From the NCBI RefSeq assembly GCF_002906855.1, contig NZ_MINI01000038.1:1240001-1304000 (forward strand): a stretch of 64,000 nucleotides of DNA, read 5' to 3'. The position numbers were made by a program, and so were the translations under genes. This DNA comes from Pseudomonas putida. Its GTDB lineage: Bacteria; Pseudomonadota; Gammaproteobacteria; Pseudomonadales; Pseudomonadaceae. Below the pieces are notes generated by a model. The model had not been told where the DNA came from. It did not search any database and was given only the letters and a program-made list of their open reading frames with translations. Each line of letters begins with the position of its first letter. Positions within the stretch are counted from its first letter, which is position 1. This document shows positions 34,641 through 43,286 of the stretch, in pieces.

Positions 34641-34765
34641 ATCAAGCCACTCGCATCGGGAGTGCTCATCAGTTTGACTTGAAGGAGCCGGTAGGTGTCG
34701 TCTCCAAGCAGCGTTTTCACTCGTTTGGTGAACACGGGCGTTTCAATGAAGAGCGTAGCAGGATG
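34631..34765 (-). pseudogene. RelE/HigB-like toxin remnant, 3' half deleted
   Basis: In another minus-strand frame ending at TAG 34631-34633 the translation reads TLFIETPVFTKRVKTLLGDD, then TYRLLQVKLM and DASGLIEG. This is the N-terminal half of a RelE/HigB-type toxin. The usual continuation GTGGLRKIR and the catalytic C-terminal half are absent, and no start codon is found at the expected place. Together with the antitoxin remnant it is a dead toxin-antitoxin module in normal toxin-antitoxin order. Confidence 0.7.
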
Positions 34766-34908
34766 TGCGCCATTGGCGTAGTCGATGGTTGCCCGACGCT
34801 ACGAGAAGGAAGAAATCCCAGCGCTTATTCTGCGTGGGAGGACGAGGCTAGTGGATGGTGCAGTGGCTAGCAGGTCGTCCACTTCCGACTCAGATGTAGT
34901 CCGATTCT

Positions 34909-36609
34909 CTATTTAATTACTGGCGCCTTGCGATTCTTGTTTCGCCAAACCCGATAAGCCCGAATTCCCGCCCTTACCGAGCCAAACAGCAACTTTTCTT
35001 CCATCTCACGCGCCATTCCCGAGCGCACCAGCATGCGCAGGAAGGTGCCGCGGGCACGGGCGATGGCGAAGTGGATGCCCTGCGCCGTCAGGGTGTCACG
35101 CACCTCGCGCAGGGCGGCGATGCCGCTGACGTCGATGCTGCTCACCGCTTCCGCATCGAACAGCACCGCCTGGGGCTGGGCCTGGCTTTGCACGGCTTCG
35201 AGCAGGCGCATCTTGAAGTAGTCGGCATTGAAGAACAGGATCGCGTCGTCGAAGCGGTACACCACCAGGCCCGGCACGGTGCGAGCGTCCTTGTTCTTGC
35301 GGATGTCGACCTGGCCTTCGGTGCCCGGCAGCCAGCCGAGCACGGCGTCGGTGGGTTGGTAGATGGTGTAGAGCAGGCGCAGGATCGCCAGGGTCACGGC
35401 AAAGACGATGCCCGGCAGGACGCCCAGGCCGAGCACGCCGACCGTGGTCAGCAGGCACAGCCAGAACTCGAAGCGACTCAGGCGCCTGATGCTGCCCAGC
35501 GACTTGATGTCGATCAATCCCCAGCCAGCCATCAGCAGCACGGCGCCTAATACCGCCTGAGGGATCCAGGCCATCGGTGCGGTGAAGAACAGCAGAATCA
35601 GGGCGATCACCAGTGCCGCGACGATGCCGACCAGCTGGCTCTTGCCGCCTACCATGTCATTGACTGCCGTGCGCGAGTCGGCGCCGCTGATGGCAAACCC
35701 CTGGGAAATGCCGGCGGCCAGGTTGCTCACGCCAAGGGCGACGAACTCATGGTTGGCGTTGATCGCATAGCCGTGCCGCGCGGCGAAGCTGCGCGCGGTA
35801 AGCATGGCGCTGCAGAAGCTCACGGTGGCGATACCCAAGGCATCGCGCAGCAGGCTCTTGGTTTCGTCCAGGTTGCTGTGGGGCCAAGCGAGCTCGGGGA
35901 TGCCGGACGGCACCGGGCCGAGGATGGCGACGCCGAAACGATCCAGGCCGAGCAGGCCGACCAGCAGGGTAAAGATTGCCACGGTCACCAGGGCCGCCGG
36001 CAGGCGAGGGTAGCGGCGCGGTAGCAAGATCAACAGTGCCAGCCCGGCCAGGCCGATAGCCAGGGTCATCCAGTGGATCTCGTTCAGGCGCTGGAAGAAA
36101 TTCACCACGCTGAGGATGAAACCGTCTCCCTCGATCTTGAACCCCACTACCTTCGACAGTTGCCCGGCAATCAGGCTCAAGCCGATACCGTTGAGGTAAC
36201 CGATCAGGATCGGGCGCGAGAAGAAGCTGGCGATGAATCCGGCGCGTGCCAAGCCGGCGACAATCAGCATCAGCCCTACCAGCACGGTGACGATCACCGA
36301 CAGTTCGGCGATGCGCTGTGGGTCGCCCATGGCCAGTGGCGCCACGGCGCCAGCGATCATGGCGCAGGTGGCGGCGTCGGGGCCGACCATCAATTGCCGT
36401 GAGCTGCCGATCAGGGCATAGACCATCATCGGCAGCACGCATGCGTACAGGCCGTATTGCGGCGGCAGGCCGACGATCTGGGCGTAGGCGATGGCGATGG
36501 GGATCTGGATAGCGGCCACCGAAAGCCCGGCCTGCAGGTCGGCATGGAACCATTCACGGCGGTAGTGCATCAGGTTGGCAAGGCCGGGGAGCCAGCGGGA
36601 GAGAAACAT
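34909..36609 (-). CDS. SulP-family anion transporter with STAS domain
   Basis: A 566-aa inner-membrane carrier. It has about ten or more helices with the SulP signature PIAIAYAQIVGLPPQYGLYA near residue 36 and GPDAATCAMIAGA. A cytoplasmic STAS domain occupies the C-terminus (about 440-545; FDAEAVSSIDVSGIAALREV). The family carries sulfate, bicarbonate or dicarboxylates; the substrate here is not evident. It appears monocistronic. The basic C-terminal tail ends NKNRKAPVIK. Confidence 0.88.
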   Translation of the reverse strand: MFLSRWLPGLANLMHYRREWFHADLQAGLSVAAIQIPIAIAYAQIVGLPPQYGLYACVLPMMVYALIGSSRQLMVGPDAATCAMIAGAVAPLAMGDPQRIAELSVIVTVLVGLMLIVAGLARAGFIASFFSRPILIGYLNGIGLSLIAGQLSKVVGFKIEGDGFILSVVNFFQRLNEIHWMTLAIGLAGLALLILLPRRYPRLPAALVTVAIFTLLVGLLGLDRFGVAILGPVPSGIPELAWPHSNLDETKSLLRDALGIATVSFCSAMLTARSFAARHGYAINANHEFVALGVSNLAAGISQGFAISGADSRTAVNDMVGGKSQLVGIVAALVIALILLFFTAPMAWIPQAVLGAVLLMAGWGLIDIKSLGSIRRLSRFEFWLCLLTTVGVLGLGVLPGIVFAVTLAILRLLYTIYQPTDAVLGWLPGTEGQVDIRKNKDARTVPGLVVYRFDDAILFFNADYFKMRLLEAVQSQAQPQAVLFDAEAVSSIDVSGIAALREVRDTLTAQGIHFAIARARGTFLRMLVRSGMAREMEEKLLFGSVRAGIRAYRVWRNKNRKAPVIK

Positions 36610-36737
36610 GCGTCGTCCTTTCGAAATGTTTCACGGATCCATGAAGCATATGCGCCCCAAGCCGTTTCGCTTGCAAGCGAATTGAAGCGGAAGGTGTCGA
36701 ACGCGGCCTTGGGCCATATCAATGAAAGGGCAGAAAC

Positions 36738-36763
36738 GAAAAAAGGAGCCTCGGGCTCCTTTT
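36738..36763 (-). terminator. Terminator after tRNA-Gly
   Basis: A 10-bp stem AAAAGGAGCC / GGCTCCTTTT with a 3-nt loop has a T run on the minus strand. It lies about 45 bp beyond the tRNA 3' end. Confidence 0.85.
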
Positions 36764-36808
36764 GACAGCGATGACGTTGCTGGAACGCCATGCGGGGTAT
36801 GCAATGTG

Positions 36809-36882
36809 TGGAGCGGGTAGAGGGAATCGAACCCTCAACTAAAGCTTGGGAAGCTTTCGTTTTGCCACTAAACTATACCCGC
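36809..36882 (-). tRNA. tRNA-Gly(CCC)
   Basis: The minus strand folds as a standard 71-nt tRNA plus encoded CCA. The acceptor stem is GCGGGTA / TACCCGC with discriminator T. The anticodon stem is AAAGC / GCTTT with loop TTCCCAA, giving anticodon CCC, which reads the glycine codon GGG. The T arm is GAGGG-TTCGATT-CCCTC. It is a single gene with its own terminator; no integrated element is attached to it here. Confidence 0.95.
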
Positions 36883-36993
36883 GTCTGCGCTGGACTTTTT
36901 ACCAGAACCCTCCCCGAATTAGAAGCCCAAGTTATAAAAAAGCTTGTCGGCGCCCCATGACCTGCGGGTACGGGGTCCGGGACGCCGATGCGC

Positions 36994-37881
36994 TCAGATG
37001 GCCAATGCATGTTGCCCCTGGATGTATGGGTTAGCGCGTTGACGGGACTCGCGCACGGTCGGCTTGAGGAAACCCAGCATGACGTTGCGGGTGTTTTCAG
37101 AGGCTGACTTGTTTTCCATGTCGAGGAAATGGCCAGCGTCGCGGATCACGCTGAACTGGCTGTTGCCTACATGTTTGCCGAACTCGCGTGCATCTTCGAC
37201 GGTGGTGTATTCATCGCGGTCGCCGTTGATGAACAGCACCGGGATGTCGATGTTGCGCGCGCCGTTCAATGCCCGTTGCAGGTCACGTTGCAGCACTTCG
37301 TTGATGTGGAAGTGCATCTGCGCGTACTCGTGGCTGTCCAGGCCGCTGACATGCCGGTAGTTGAAGCGCTTGAACAGCGATGGCAGGTACTTGCCGATGG
37401 TGTCGTTGACCAGGTTGCCGACCTGGTAGCGATCGCAGGCAGACAGGTACCGGCAGCCACGCTCCAGGTAGTCGCGCATCGGCTCATTGATGATCGGCGA
37501 GAACGAACTGACCACCGCCTTCTTCACCAGCCGCGGCTGGTGCGCCAGCGCCAGCAGGGTGCAGGCACCGCCCCAGGAGAAGGACATGACGTGGTCGCAC
37601 TGGAAGCGCTCGATCAGTTCAAGAAGGATCTGCGCCTCGTCTTCCTTGCTGATCAGCCGTTCCTGGCGGTTGTGCGGCTTGGACTTGCCGGCATATGGCT
37701 GGTCGTACAGCACAACGTTGAATTGCGGGTGCAGGTTACGCACTGTCTGGGCGAACGAGGCCGTGGTGGCCAGCGACCCATTGATCAGTATGATCGTCTT
37801 CTCGGCCGTATCCGCGCGATAGAACTCCGTGTAAACCCGATACTGACCTTGGATATCAAGTACAGCGATTTCTGGCCTCAT
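36994..37881 (-). CDS. phaG: PhaG, 3-hydroxyacyl-ACP to CoA channelling enzyme
   Basis: A 295-aa alpha/beta-hydrolase-fold protein. It is nearly the P. putida PhaG sequence I remember (start MRPEIAVLDIQGQYRVYTEF, end QGQHALAI). The nucleophile elbow is MSFSWGGA, and HX4D-type and GDRDEYTTVEDAREF segments follow. It diverts (R)-3-hydroxyacyl groups from fatty acid synthesis into medium-chain polyhydroxyalkanoate formation, acting as a transacylase or thioesterase together with a CoA ligase. It is monocistronic. In KT2440 it is induced under nitrogen limitation. Confidence 0.94.
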   Translation of the reverse strand: MRPEIAVLDIQGQYRVYTEFYRADTAEKTIILINGSLATTASFAQTVRNLHPQFNVVLYDQPYAGKSKPHNRQERLISKEDEAQILLELIERFQCDHVMSFSWGGACTLLALAHQPRLVKKAVVSSFSPIINEPMRDYLERGCRYLSACDRYQVGNLVNDTIGKYLPSLFKRFNYRHVSGLDSHEYAQMHFHINEVLQRDLQRALNGARNIDIPVLFINGDRDEYTTVEDAREFGKHVGNSQFSVIRDAGHFLDMENKSASENTRNVMLGFLKPTVRESRQRANPYIQGQHALAI

Positions 37882-38214
37882 GTCATCGACTCCTGGCGCA
37901 AAAAGGGTAATCGCGTCACCTAGGGTGCACGTTCTTTATGACAGGTAGGCATTCGCCTGAATAAAACGGGGGGCCCTGTGTCGATCCTTGGCACACGCGT
38001 CGACGATTTTGTTGTGGCGGGCAATCTGCCGTGCCCCAAGGCATCTGGGCCTTGGGTGGCCGGCAAAAGGTGTCATGAACTGCAGGCGTGACTGATTGGT
38101 CACTCGCGGACTGACGAGTTGAGAGTCAAGCAGTGGGGCGGGGATCCCGCAAGTGCCGTTTGCGCAAATTTGTGACTCGGGCCGCTCAGCGGTCGTATGC
38201 CTGTATTACGGCAT
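37882..38214. other. 333-bp region upstream of phaG
   Basis: This region contains the phaG promoter side and ends at the convergent-side stop of rsuA. A perfect 8-bp hairpin CCCAAGGC / GCCTTGGG lies at 38035-38056. I find no convincing coding frame. I looked for a clear sigma-54 promoter for phaG and did not find a perfect match. Confidence 0.45.
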
Positions 38215-38907
38215 TCAGACCGAGGTGATTTCTTCCACCGTAAGCGCCCTGAATTCGCCAGGTTGCAGGCCTGGATCGAGGCGGATCGTACCCATGCTTT
38301 CGCGATGCAGGCCGACCACCTTGTTGTCGAAATGGCCGAACATGCGCTTGACCTGGTGGTAGCGCCCTTCGACGATTGCCAGCCGTGCCTGACGCGGGCC
38401 AAGGATGTCGAGTTGGGCGGGCAGGGTGGTCAGGTCTTCGAAGGCGAAATAGAACCCTTCGCTGAACTTGGCGACATAGTGCGCGCCGATCTCGTCTTCG
38501 GTTTCCACCAGGTAATGCTTGGGCAGCTTGGTGGCCGGCTGGGTCAGGCGCCGCGACCACTGGCCATCGTTGGTCAGGATCATCAGGCCAGTGGTGTTGA
38601 AGTCCAGGCGCCCGGCAATGTGCAGGTCGTCGCGCAATTCGCTGGGCAGCAGGTCGAGCACGGTGCGGTGCTGCGGGTCTTGCGTGGCGCTGACGCAGCC
38701 AGCGGGTTTGTGCAGCATCAGGTAGCGCGCGGGGCGGCCGGCCTGCAGCAGTTGATCGTCCACTTCCACGCGGCTGAATTCCCGGACGTCCGCCTTGGGG
38801 TCGGTGACCACTTCGTGATCCAGGCGCACACGGCCCTGCACCAGCAGCAGGCGCACTTGCTGGCGGTTGTAGCAGGGCAGGTTGGCGAGGAAACGGTCGA
38901 GGCGCAT
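38215..38907 (-). CDS. rsuA: 16S rRNA pseudouridine synthase RsuA
   Basis: A 230-aa RsuA/RluB-family enzyme. It has an N-terminal S4-like RNA-binding domain (MRLDRFLANLPCYNRQQVRL, LLVQGRVRLDHEVV) and the catalytic domain with AGRLDFNTTGLMILTNDG holding the catalytic Asp. KLPKHYLVE and RYHQVKRMFG follow. It makes pseudouridine in 16S rRNA (position 516 in E. coli). It is monocistronic by appearance. Confidence 0.9.
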   Translation of the reverse strand: MRLDRFLANLPCYNRQQVRLLLVQGRVRLDHEVVTDPKADVREFSRVEVDDQLLQAGRPARYLMLHKPAGCVSATQDPQHRTVLDLLPSELRDDLHIAGRLDFNTTGLMILTNDGQWSRRLTQPATKLPKHYLVETEDEIGAHYVAKFSEGFYFAFEDLTTLPAQLDILGPRQARLAIVEGRYHQVKRMFGHFDNKVVGLHRESMGTIRLDPGLQPGEFRALTVEEITSV

Positions 38908-38954
38908 GGCAGCGGGTAAAGTGAAATGTGGGCGCAGTTTAGCGGTTTTTCACT

Positions 38955-39188
38955 TTAGAGCGGTGCCGGCTTGTTCGCGGGCGAGCCCGTTCCCACAAGT
39001 TGGTCTTCCACGGCGGCGCAGCGTGGGCATAGACAGGCCTTGTCGCGCAGTTCGGCAGGCAGGGCCTGGAGCACGGCCGGGTCGATGGTCACGCCGTAGC
39101 ACCAGCAGGCCTGGGTGGCACTGCGTGCGTCGGCCAGGCTGCACTGGTTGAGGGCGCCACAGGCAGGGCAGTGCTGGCTGTCATTCAT
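38955..39188 (-). CDS. Small cysteine-rich (CWC-type) protein
   Basis: A 77-aa protein with Cys pairs CPACG near residue 7, a central ACWCYG, and CLCPRCAAVE. The pattern suggests one or two zinc sites. I recognise it as the cysteine-rich CWC family; function is unknown. The ATG at 39188 lies inside the last codons of the upstream diguanylate cyclase gene (stop at 39181), so the two are probably translationally coupled. The final residues are encoded by a REP sequence, so the stop may have been altered by REP insertion. Confidence 0.75.
   Translation of the reverse strand: MNDSQHCPACGALNQCSLADARSATQACWCYGVTIDPAVLQALPAELRDKACLCPRCAAVEDQLVGTGSPANKPAPL
38965..39000. repeat. Degenerate REP element
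   Basis: GCCGGCTTGTTCGCGGGCGA followed by GCCCGTTCCCACAAG resembles the P. putida REP. It overlaps the C-terminal codons of the small cysteine-rich gene, encoding part of its tail. Confidence 0.65.
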
Positions 39189-40671
39189 GTTCGGTTCCAA
39201 GTGTTTCACTGCAGACGCGGTTGCGGCCGGCCTGCTTGGCACGATAAAGCGCACGGTCGGCGCGGGTCAGCAGGGCGTGCAGGGTGTCGCCCGGCTGCAA
39301 GGCGCTGAGGCCGATACTGGTGGTCAGGCGCAAGGGTTGATCTTCGTAGCTGAAGGTCAGTTGCTCGGTACGACGGCGGATCTTCTGGGCCACCTCGATG
39401 GCCTGCTGGCCCTCGGCCTCGCGCAACAGGACGATGAATTCCTCACCGCCCCAGCGGCAGAGTATATCCGACTGACGCAGGCTGCCCTGCAGCACGTTGG
39501 CGAACTGGCGCAGCACTTCGTCGCCTGCCAGGTGGCCATGGGTATCGTTGAGCACCTTGAAGTGATCGAGGTCGATCAGCAAGGCGACCAGCGGCGCGCA
39601 ATCGCGCTGGGCTTCCTGCAGGGCCTGGGCGGCCAGCAGGTCGAAGCTGCGTCGGTTGGGCAGGCCGGTCAGGCTGTCGAGGGTCGCCAGCGCCTCGGTG
39701 CTGGCCTGATGGCGCCTGAGCATGCCATTGAGCAGCGACAGTACCACCAGAGTGATCATCGCGCAGATCACCAGGTTCAGGTACAGCGAGTGGCGAATCG
39801 GGTCCAGAGCGCCGGTCTCGCGTTTGTCGACCAGCAGGTACCAACCCAGTTCGGGCAGCTGCCGCACATTGAGGAAGTGGCTGTGACCTCTGCTGTCCTT
39901 GTATTCGTGGCTGCCCTCGGTGGGCGTCGGGCGCTGCGCCAGCAAATCGCTCAGGTCGGTATTATCGGACAAGGGTTGCCCCACTTTCAGCCCATGCGGG
40001 CCGCCCTCCGAGCCGGTCAGGATGAGCTTGCCCTTGGCGTCGGTGAAGAACACCGAGCGCTGATAGCGGCGCTGATACTTGTCGATCAGCTTGATCACCG
40101 CGTCCACGCTCAGGCCCACACCGGTGGCGCCGATGAAGCGCTGCTGATAGTCCAGCACCGGGTAGTTGATGAACACCGTCAGGTTGTCCTGGTTGGCCAT
40201 GTCCAGGTCGACGTTGATCTCATACGGCGTTTTCATCTCGCGCAGGCGGAAGTACCAGGCATCGCGCCAAGTGTTCGGTACCACGTGCTTGAGCACGCCC
40301 TTGGCCTGGTAGTAGGTGAGGGTGCGGTCAGAGACGAAGAACGAGGTGAAGGTGTCCTGCTTGCCCATGACCTCGCCGAGAAAGCGAGTGATGCGCTGGG
40401 TGTCCTGTTCACCCGCCAGTACCCAGTCGCGCAGGAAGGTGTCCTGGGCCATCATCGAGGCGATCAGCACCGGGCGGATCAGGTCTTTCTGGATTTCCGA
40501 ATAGACGGTATCGGAGGTCAGAGGCAGCTCGGTATTGACGATGCCGTCGCGGATCGCGCTGCGCGAGGCGAAATAGCTGATCAGCGATGTGGCGAGGAAG
40601 CCGCAGGTCAGCAGCAGCAGCAGGGCAAGAATCAGCGAGCGCTGTGAGAACAGGGCGGAGCGTGAAGGCAT
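39181..40671 (-). CDS. Membrane diguanylate cyclase (dCache-GGDEF)
   Basis: A 496-aa protein. It has a transmembrane helix near residues 12-34, a periplasmic double-Cache-like sensor (about 40-285), a second helix near 292-312, and a GGDEF domain (about 330-490). The active-site motif is GGEEF in CRWGGEEFIVLLREA, which is competent for cyclic-di-GMP synthesis. LTGLPNRRSFD marks the domain start. I do not see a clear RxxD inhibitory site directly upstream of the motif. It responds to an unknown periplasmic ligand. Confidence 0.88.
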   Translation of the reverse strand: MPSRSALFSQRSLILALLLLLTCGFLATSLISYFASRSAIRDGIVNTELPLTSDTVYSEIQKDLIRPVLIASMMAQDTFLRDWVLAGEQDTQRITRFLGEVMGKQDTFTSFFVSDRTLTYYQAKGVLKHVVPNTWRDAWYFRLREMKTPYEINVDLDMANQDNLTVFINYPVLDYQQRFIGATGVGLSVDAVIKLIDKYQRRYQRSVFFTDAKGKLILTGSEGGPHGLKVGQPLSDNTDLSDLLAQRPTPTEGSHEYKDSRGHSHFLNVRQLPELGWYLLVDKRETGALDPIRHSLYLNLVICAMITLVVLSLLNGMLRRHQASTEALATLDSLTGLPNRRSFDLLAAQALQEAQRDCAPLVALLIDLDHFKVLNDTHGHLAGDEVLRQFANVLQGSLRQSDILCRWGGEEFIVLLREAEGQQAIEVAQKIRRRTEQLTFSYEDQPLRLTTSIGLSALQPGDTLHALLTRADRALYRAKQAGRNRVCSETLGTEHE

Positions 40672-40883
40672 GATCTTCCCGTGATGTGTGCCGAGGCGCT
40701 CATTCTAGTGAGATGACAGGCAAATGACTGCATGTTTTTAAAGGTTATTTCGACCTGTATCAATTTGTTGCTGAAATGGCACTGCACCTTGGCGCCGTTG
40801 TCTGATTCATTGTCGATGAACGCATTTGCGTCGACGCTCGCCAGCGCCGCTGTTCGAGCACCTCTGCGGTCCAGGAGGCCGCC

Positions 40884-41324
40884 ATGTCCTATCGAATTCT
40901 GCTGATCGCCCTGCTGGGTCTGATGACGTCCGCCTGCGCGCCCTACTACGGGGGCGGTGACTATTACCGATCGGATTACTACACCACCGATCGCTACGTA
41001 ACGCCGGGGTACTACCGCTATGACCGCTACTATGTAACGCCGCAGACGCGTTACTACTACCAGCCTGCACCCCGTTACTACCGGCCGGCTCCGGCACCTT
41101 ATTACCGGCCCAATCCGCAGCCGGGGATGAACCAGTGGCATGGCAACCCGCGATACGATTATGGCAATCGCCAGCGCAATGACTATGGACGCGATCGCGA
41201 CCGCAATGACTATCGCGATGGCAGCCAGCGTTACCAGCATGATCGCTGGCATTCCAATAACCGTAGGGACAATGACGGCCAGTCGGAACGTGGGCGTGGA
41301 GGCGACCACAACTGGCAGCGTTAA
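40884..41324 (+). CDS. Tyr/Arg-rich low-complexity lipoprotein
   Basis: A 146-aa protein with a lipoprotein signal (LLGLMTSAC, Cys18). A long low-complexity region follows, rich in Tyr, Arg, Pro, Asn and Asp (RSDYYTTDRYVTPGYYRYD, RYYRPAPAPYYRPNP). The mature part has no predicted globular fold. Tyrosine/arginine-rich sequences of this kind occur in cell-surface proteins. Function is unknown. A ribosome site CAGGAGG precedes the ATG. Confidence 0.7.
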   Translation: MSYRILLIALLGLMTSACAPYYGGGDYYRSDYYTTDRYVTPGYYRYDRYYVTPQTRYYYQPAPRYYRPAPAPYYRPNPQPGMNQWHGNPRYDYGNRQRNDYGRDRDRNDYRDGSQRYQHDRWHSNNRRDNDGQSERGRGGDHNWQR

Positions 41325-41329
41325 GGCTG

Positions 41330-42439
41330 TCATGCCCCCAGGTCGGCCAGCGGGTGCCGCCCTTCCCACACCTTGGTAAAGTGCGCCTCGACCACCGCCG
41401 CTGGCACCTGCGCCACATCCGGCCAGTGCCAGTGCGGCTGGTTGTCCTTGTCCAGCAGGCGCGCTCGCACGCCTTCACTGAATTCCGGATGCCGGCAACA
41501 ATTGAGGCTCATGCTGTACTCCATCTGGAACACCTGGGCCAGTGACAGGTGTCGGGCACGCTGGATCTGTTCCCAGACCAGGTGTGCCGTCAGTGGGCAG
41601 CCTTCATGCAGGCGTTGTCCCGCTTCGGCCAGCAACGGATCAGGGTGATGCTTGAGACTTTCCAGTGCGCGCCAGGCCGCAGCAGGGTCGGCCACATCCA
41701 GCAGTTCGTCGATCACCTGGCGCCGCGGCAGCCACTGCGCCGCAGGCAGCTCGGCCCAGGCGCGATGCTGTTCGGCCTTGAGCAAGCTGTTCAACTGCAG
41801 GCCGGTCTGCTCCTGCCAGTTCAGTTGCAGCAGCTCTTCGACCAATGCCTCTTGCTGTTCTTCCCCAAAGAAACGATCAGCCAGGTCCAGGTCGAGGGCA
41901 TCACGGGCATTGATCGGTGCCCCGGTCAGCCCTAGGAACAAGCCAAGCTTGCCGGGCAGGCGGGCGAGAAACCAGCTGGCGCCTACGTCCGGATACAGGC
42001 CAATGCTGATTTCCGGCATGGCCAGCCGGCTGCTTGGGGTGACGATGCGTACACCGGCGCCCTGCAGCAACCCCATGCCGCCGCCCAGCACATGCCCGTG
42101 GCCCCAGCACAGCAGGGGCTTCGGGTAGGTATGCAAGAGGTAGTCGAGGCGGTATTCGGCGGCAAAGAAGGTGGCGGCCAGCGGCGGTATGCTGCCGGGG
42201 TGGGCAAGGCAGGCCTGGGCCAGCGCTCGTACATCGCCGCCGGCGCAAAAGGCCTTGGCACCGTTACCGCGCAACAGCACGCAGACGACGCCAGGGTCGC
42301 TGGCCCAGCTATGCAGCTGTTCGCCCAGCACTTCGATCATCGGCAGGTTGAGGGCATTGAGCGCCTTGGGGGCATCGAGCGTGGCGATGCCGATTCGGGC
42401 GCCATCGGCGCCGGTGAGTACCTCGCAATGAATGGCCAT
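41330..42439 (-). CDS. Enoyl-CoA hydratase/isomerase family, 3-hydroxyisobutyryl-CoA hydrolase-like
   Basis: A 369-aa crotonase-superfamily protein, longer than ordinary enoyl-CoA hydratases. It has the C-terminal extension typical of the 3-hydroxyisobutyryl-CoA hydrolase group. Core motifs are GNGAKAFCAGGDVRAL (oxyanion hole), HGHVLGGGMGL and PEISIGLYPDVGASWFLARL. Members act in valine catabolism or as CoA-ester hydratases; the exact substrate is uncertain. The gene is convergent with the lipoprotein gene and divergent from ung. Confidence 0.82.
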   Translation of the reverse strand: MAIHCEVLTGADGARIGIATLDAPKALNALNLPMIEVLGEQLHSWASDPGVVCVLLRGNGAKAFCAGGDVRALAQACLAHPGSIPPLAATFFAAEYRLDYLLHTYPKPLLCWGHGHVLGGGMGLLQGAGVRIVTPSSRLAMPEISIGLYPDVGASWFLARLPGKLGLFLGLTGAPINARDALDLDLADRFFGEEQQEALVEELLQLNWQEQTGLQLNSLLKAEQHRAWAELPAAQWLPRRQVIDELLDVADPAAAWRALESLKHHPDPLLAEAGQRLHEGCPLTAHLVWEQIQRARHLSLAQVFQMEYSMSLNCCRHPEFSEGVRARLLDKDNQPHWHWPDVAQVPAAVVEAHFTKVWEGRHPLADLGA

Positions 42440-42564
42440 GGACTACCTCGCGAAAGTATCCCCCAAGTATGGCCCGCATCGCCGATCATGCCGGTCGTCG
42501 GTCGGATCGATTGACAAGGGCAAGTGGCTTACCTAGTGTCGCGCCATTGTTTACGGATGGCCCC

Positions 42565-43257
42565 ATGACTGAAGACGATCGCATCAAACTCGAACCCAGC
42601 TGGAAGGCTGCACTGCGCGCCGAGTTCGACCAGCCCTACATGCACCAGCTGCGTGAGTTCCTGCGCCAGGAGCACGCGGCAGGCAAGGAGATCTACCCGC
42701 CGGGGCCGCTGATCTTCAATGCGCTCAATTCCACGCCGCTGGAGCAGGTCAAGGTGGTGATCCTCGGCCAGGACCCGTATCACGGACCGGGCCAGGCACA
42801 TGGCCTGTGCTTCTCGGTGCAGCCGGGCGTGCCGGCGCCGCCGTCGCTGGTCAACATCTATAAAGAGCTGCAGCGCGACCTGAACATCCCGATTGCCAGC
42901 CACGGTTACCTGCAGAGCTGGGCCGAACAGGGCGTGCTGCTGCTCAACACGACCATGACTGTCGAACGGGCCAATGCCGCTTCGCATGCGAAGAAGGGTT
43001 GGGAGTTCTTTACCGACCGGATCATCCAGGTGGTCAGCGAGCAGTGCCCGAATGTGGTGTTCCTGCTGTGGGGGGCACATGCCCAGAGCAAGCAGAAGCT
43101 GATCGATGGCACCAAGCACCTGGTGCTCAAGTCGGTGCACCCGTCGCCACTTTCGGCGTATCGAGGGTTCCTTGGCTGCGGGCACTTCAGTCGCACCAAC
43201 AGCTTCCTCGAACAACGTGGCATGGCGCCCATCAACTGGGCGCTGCCGCCACTCTGA
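42565..43257 (+). CDS. ung: Uracil-DNA glycosylase
   Basis: A 230-aa family 1 UDG with all motifs: VVILGQDPYHGPGQAHGLCF (catalytic Asp in the water-activating loop), LLLNTTMTVE, FLLWGAHAQ and HPSPLSAYRGF (catalytic His). It removes uracil from DNA to start base excision repair. The ATG at 42565 gives the usual length; the frame is open upstream. It is monocistronic, followed by a hairpin. Confidence 0.95.
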   Translation: MTEDDRIKLEPSWKAALRAEFDQPYMHQLREFLRQEHAAGKEIYPPGPLIFNALNSTPLEQVKVVILGQDPYHGPGQAHGLCFSVQPGVPAPPSLVNIYKELQRDLNIPIASHGYLQSWAEQGVLLLNTTMTVERANAASHAKKGWEFFTDRIIQVVSEQCPNVVFLLWGAHAQSKQKLIDGTKHLVLKSVHPSPLSAYRGFLGCGHFSRTNSFLEQRGMAPINWALPPL

Positions 43258-43265
43258 AGGCGGGC

Positions 43266-43286
43266 AGGGGCTGCACGGCAGCCCCT
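43266..43286. terminator. Hairpin between convergent ung and abrB genes
   Basis: A perfect 9-bp stem AGGGGCTGC / GCAGCCCCT with an ACG loop spans the few bases between the ung stop and the abrB stop. No T tract is present on either strand, so termination may be weak. Confidence 0.45.

Noticed and set aside
34679..34870. A 63-residue plus-strand frame in the glpQ-sulP gap
   Set aside because: It is antisense to the toxin remnant and lacks a ribosome site.
36809..36882. tRNA-Gly as an attachment site for an element
   Set aside because: No second copy of the tRNA 3' end and no integrase lie nearby; flanking genes are core genes.
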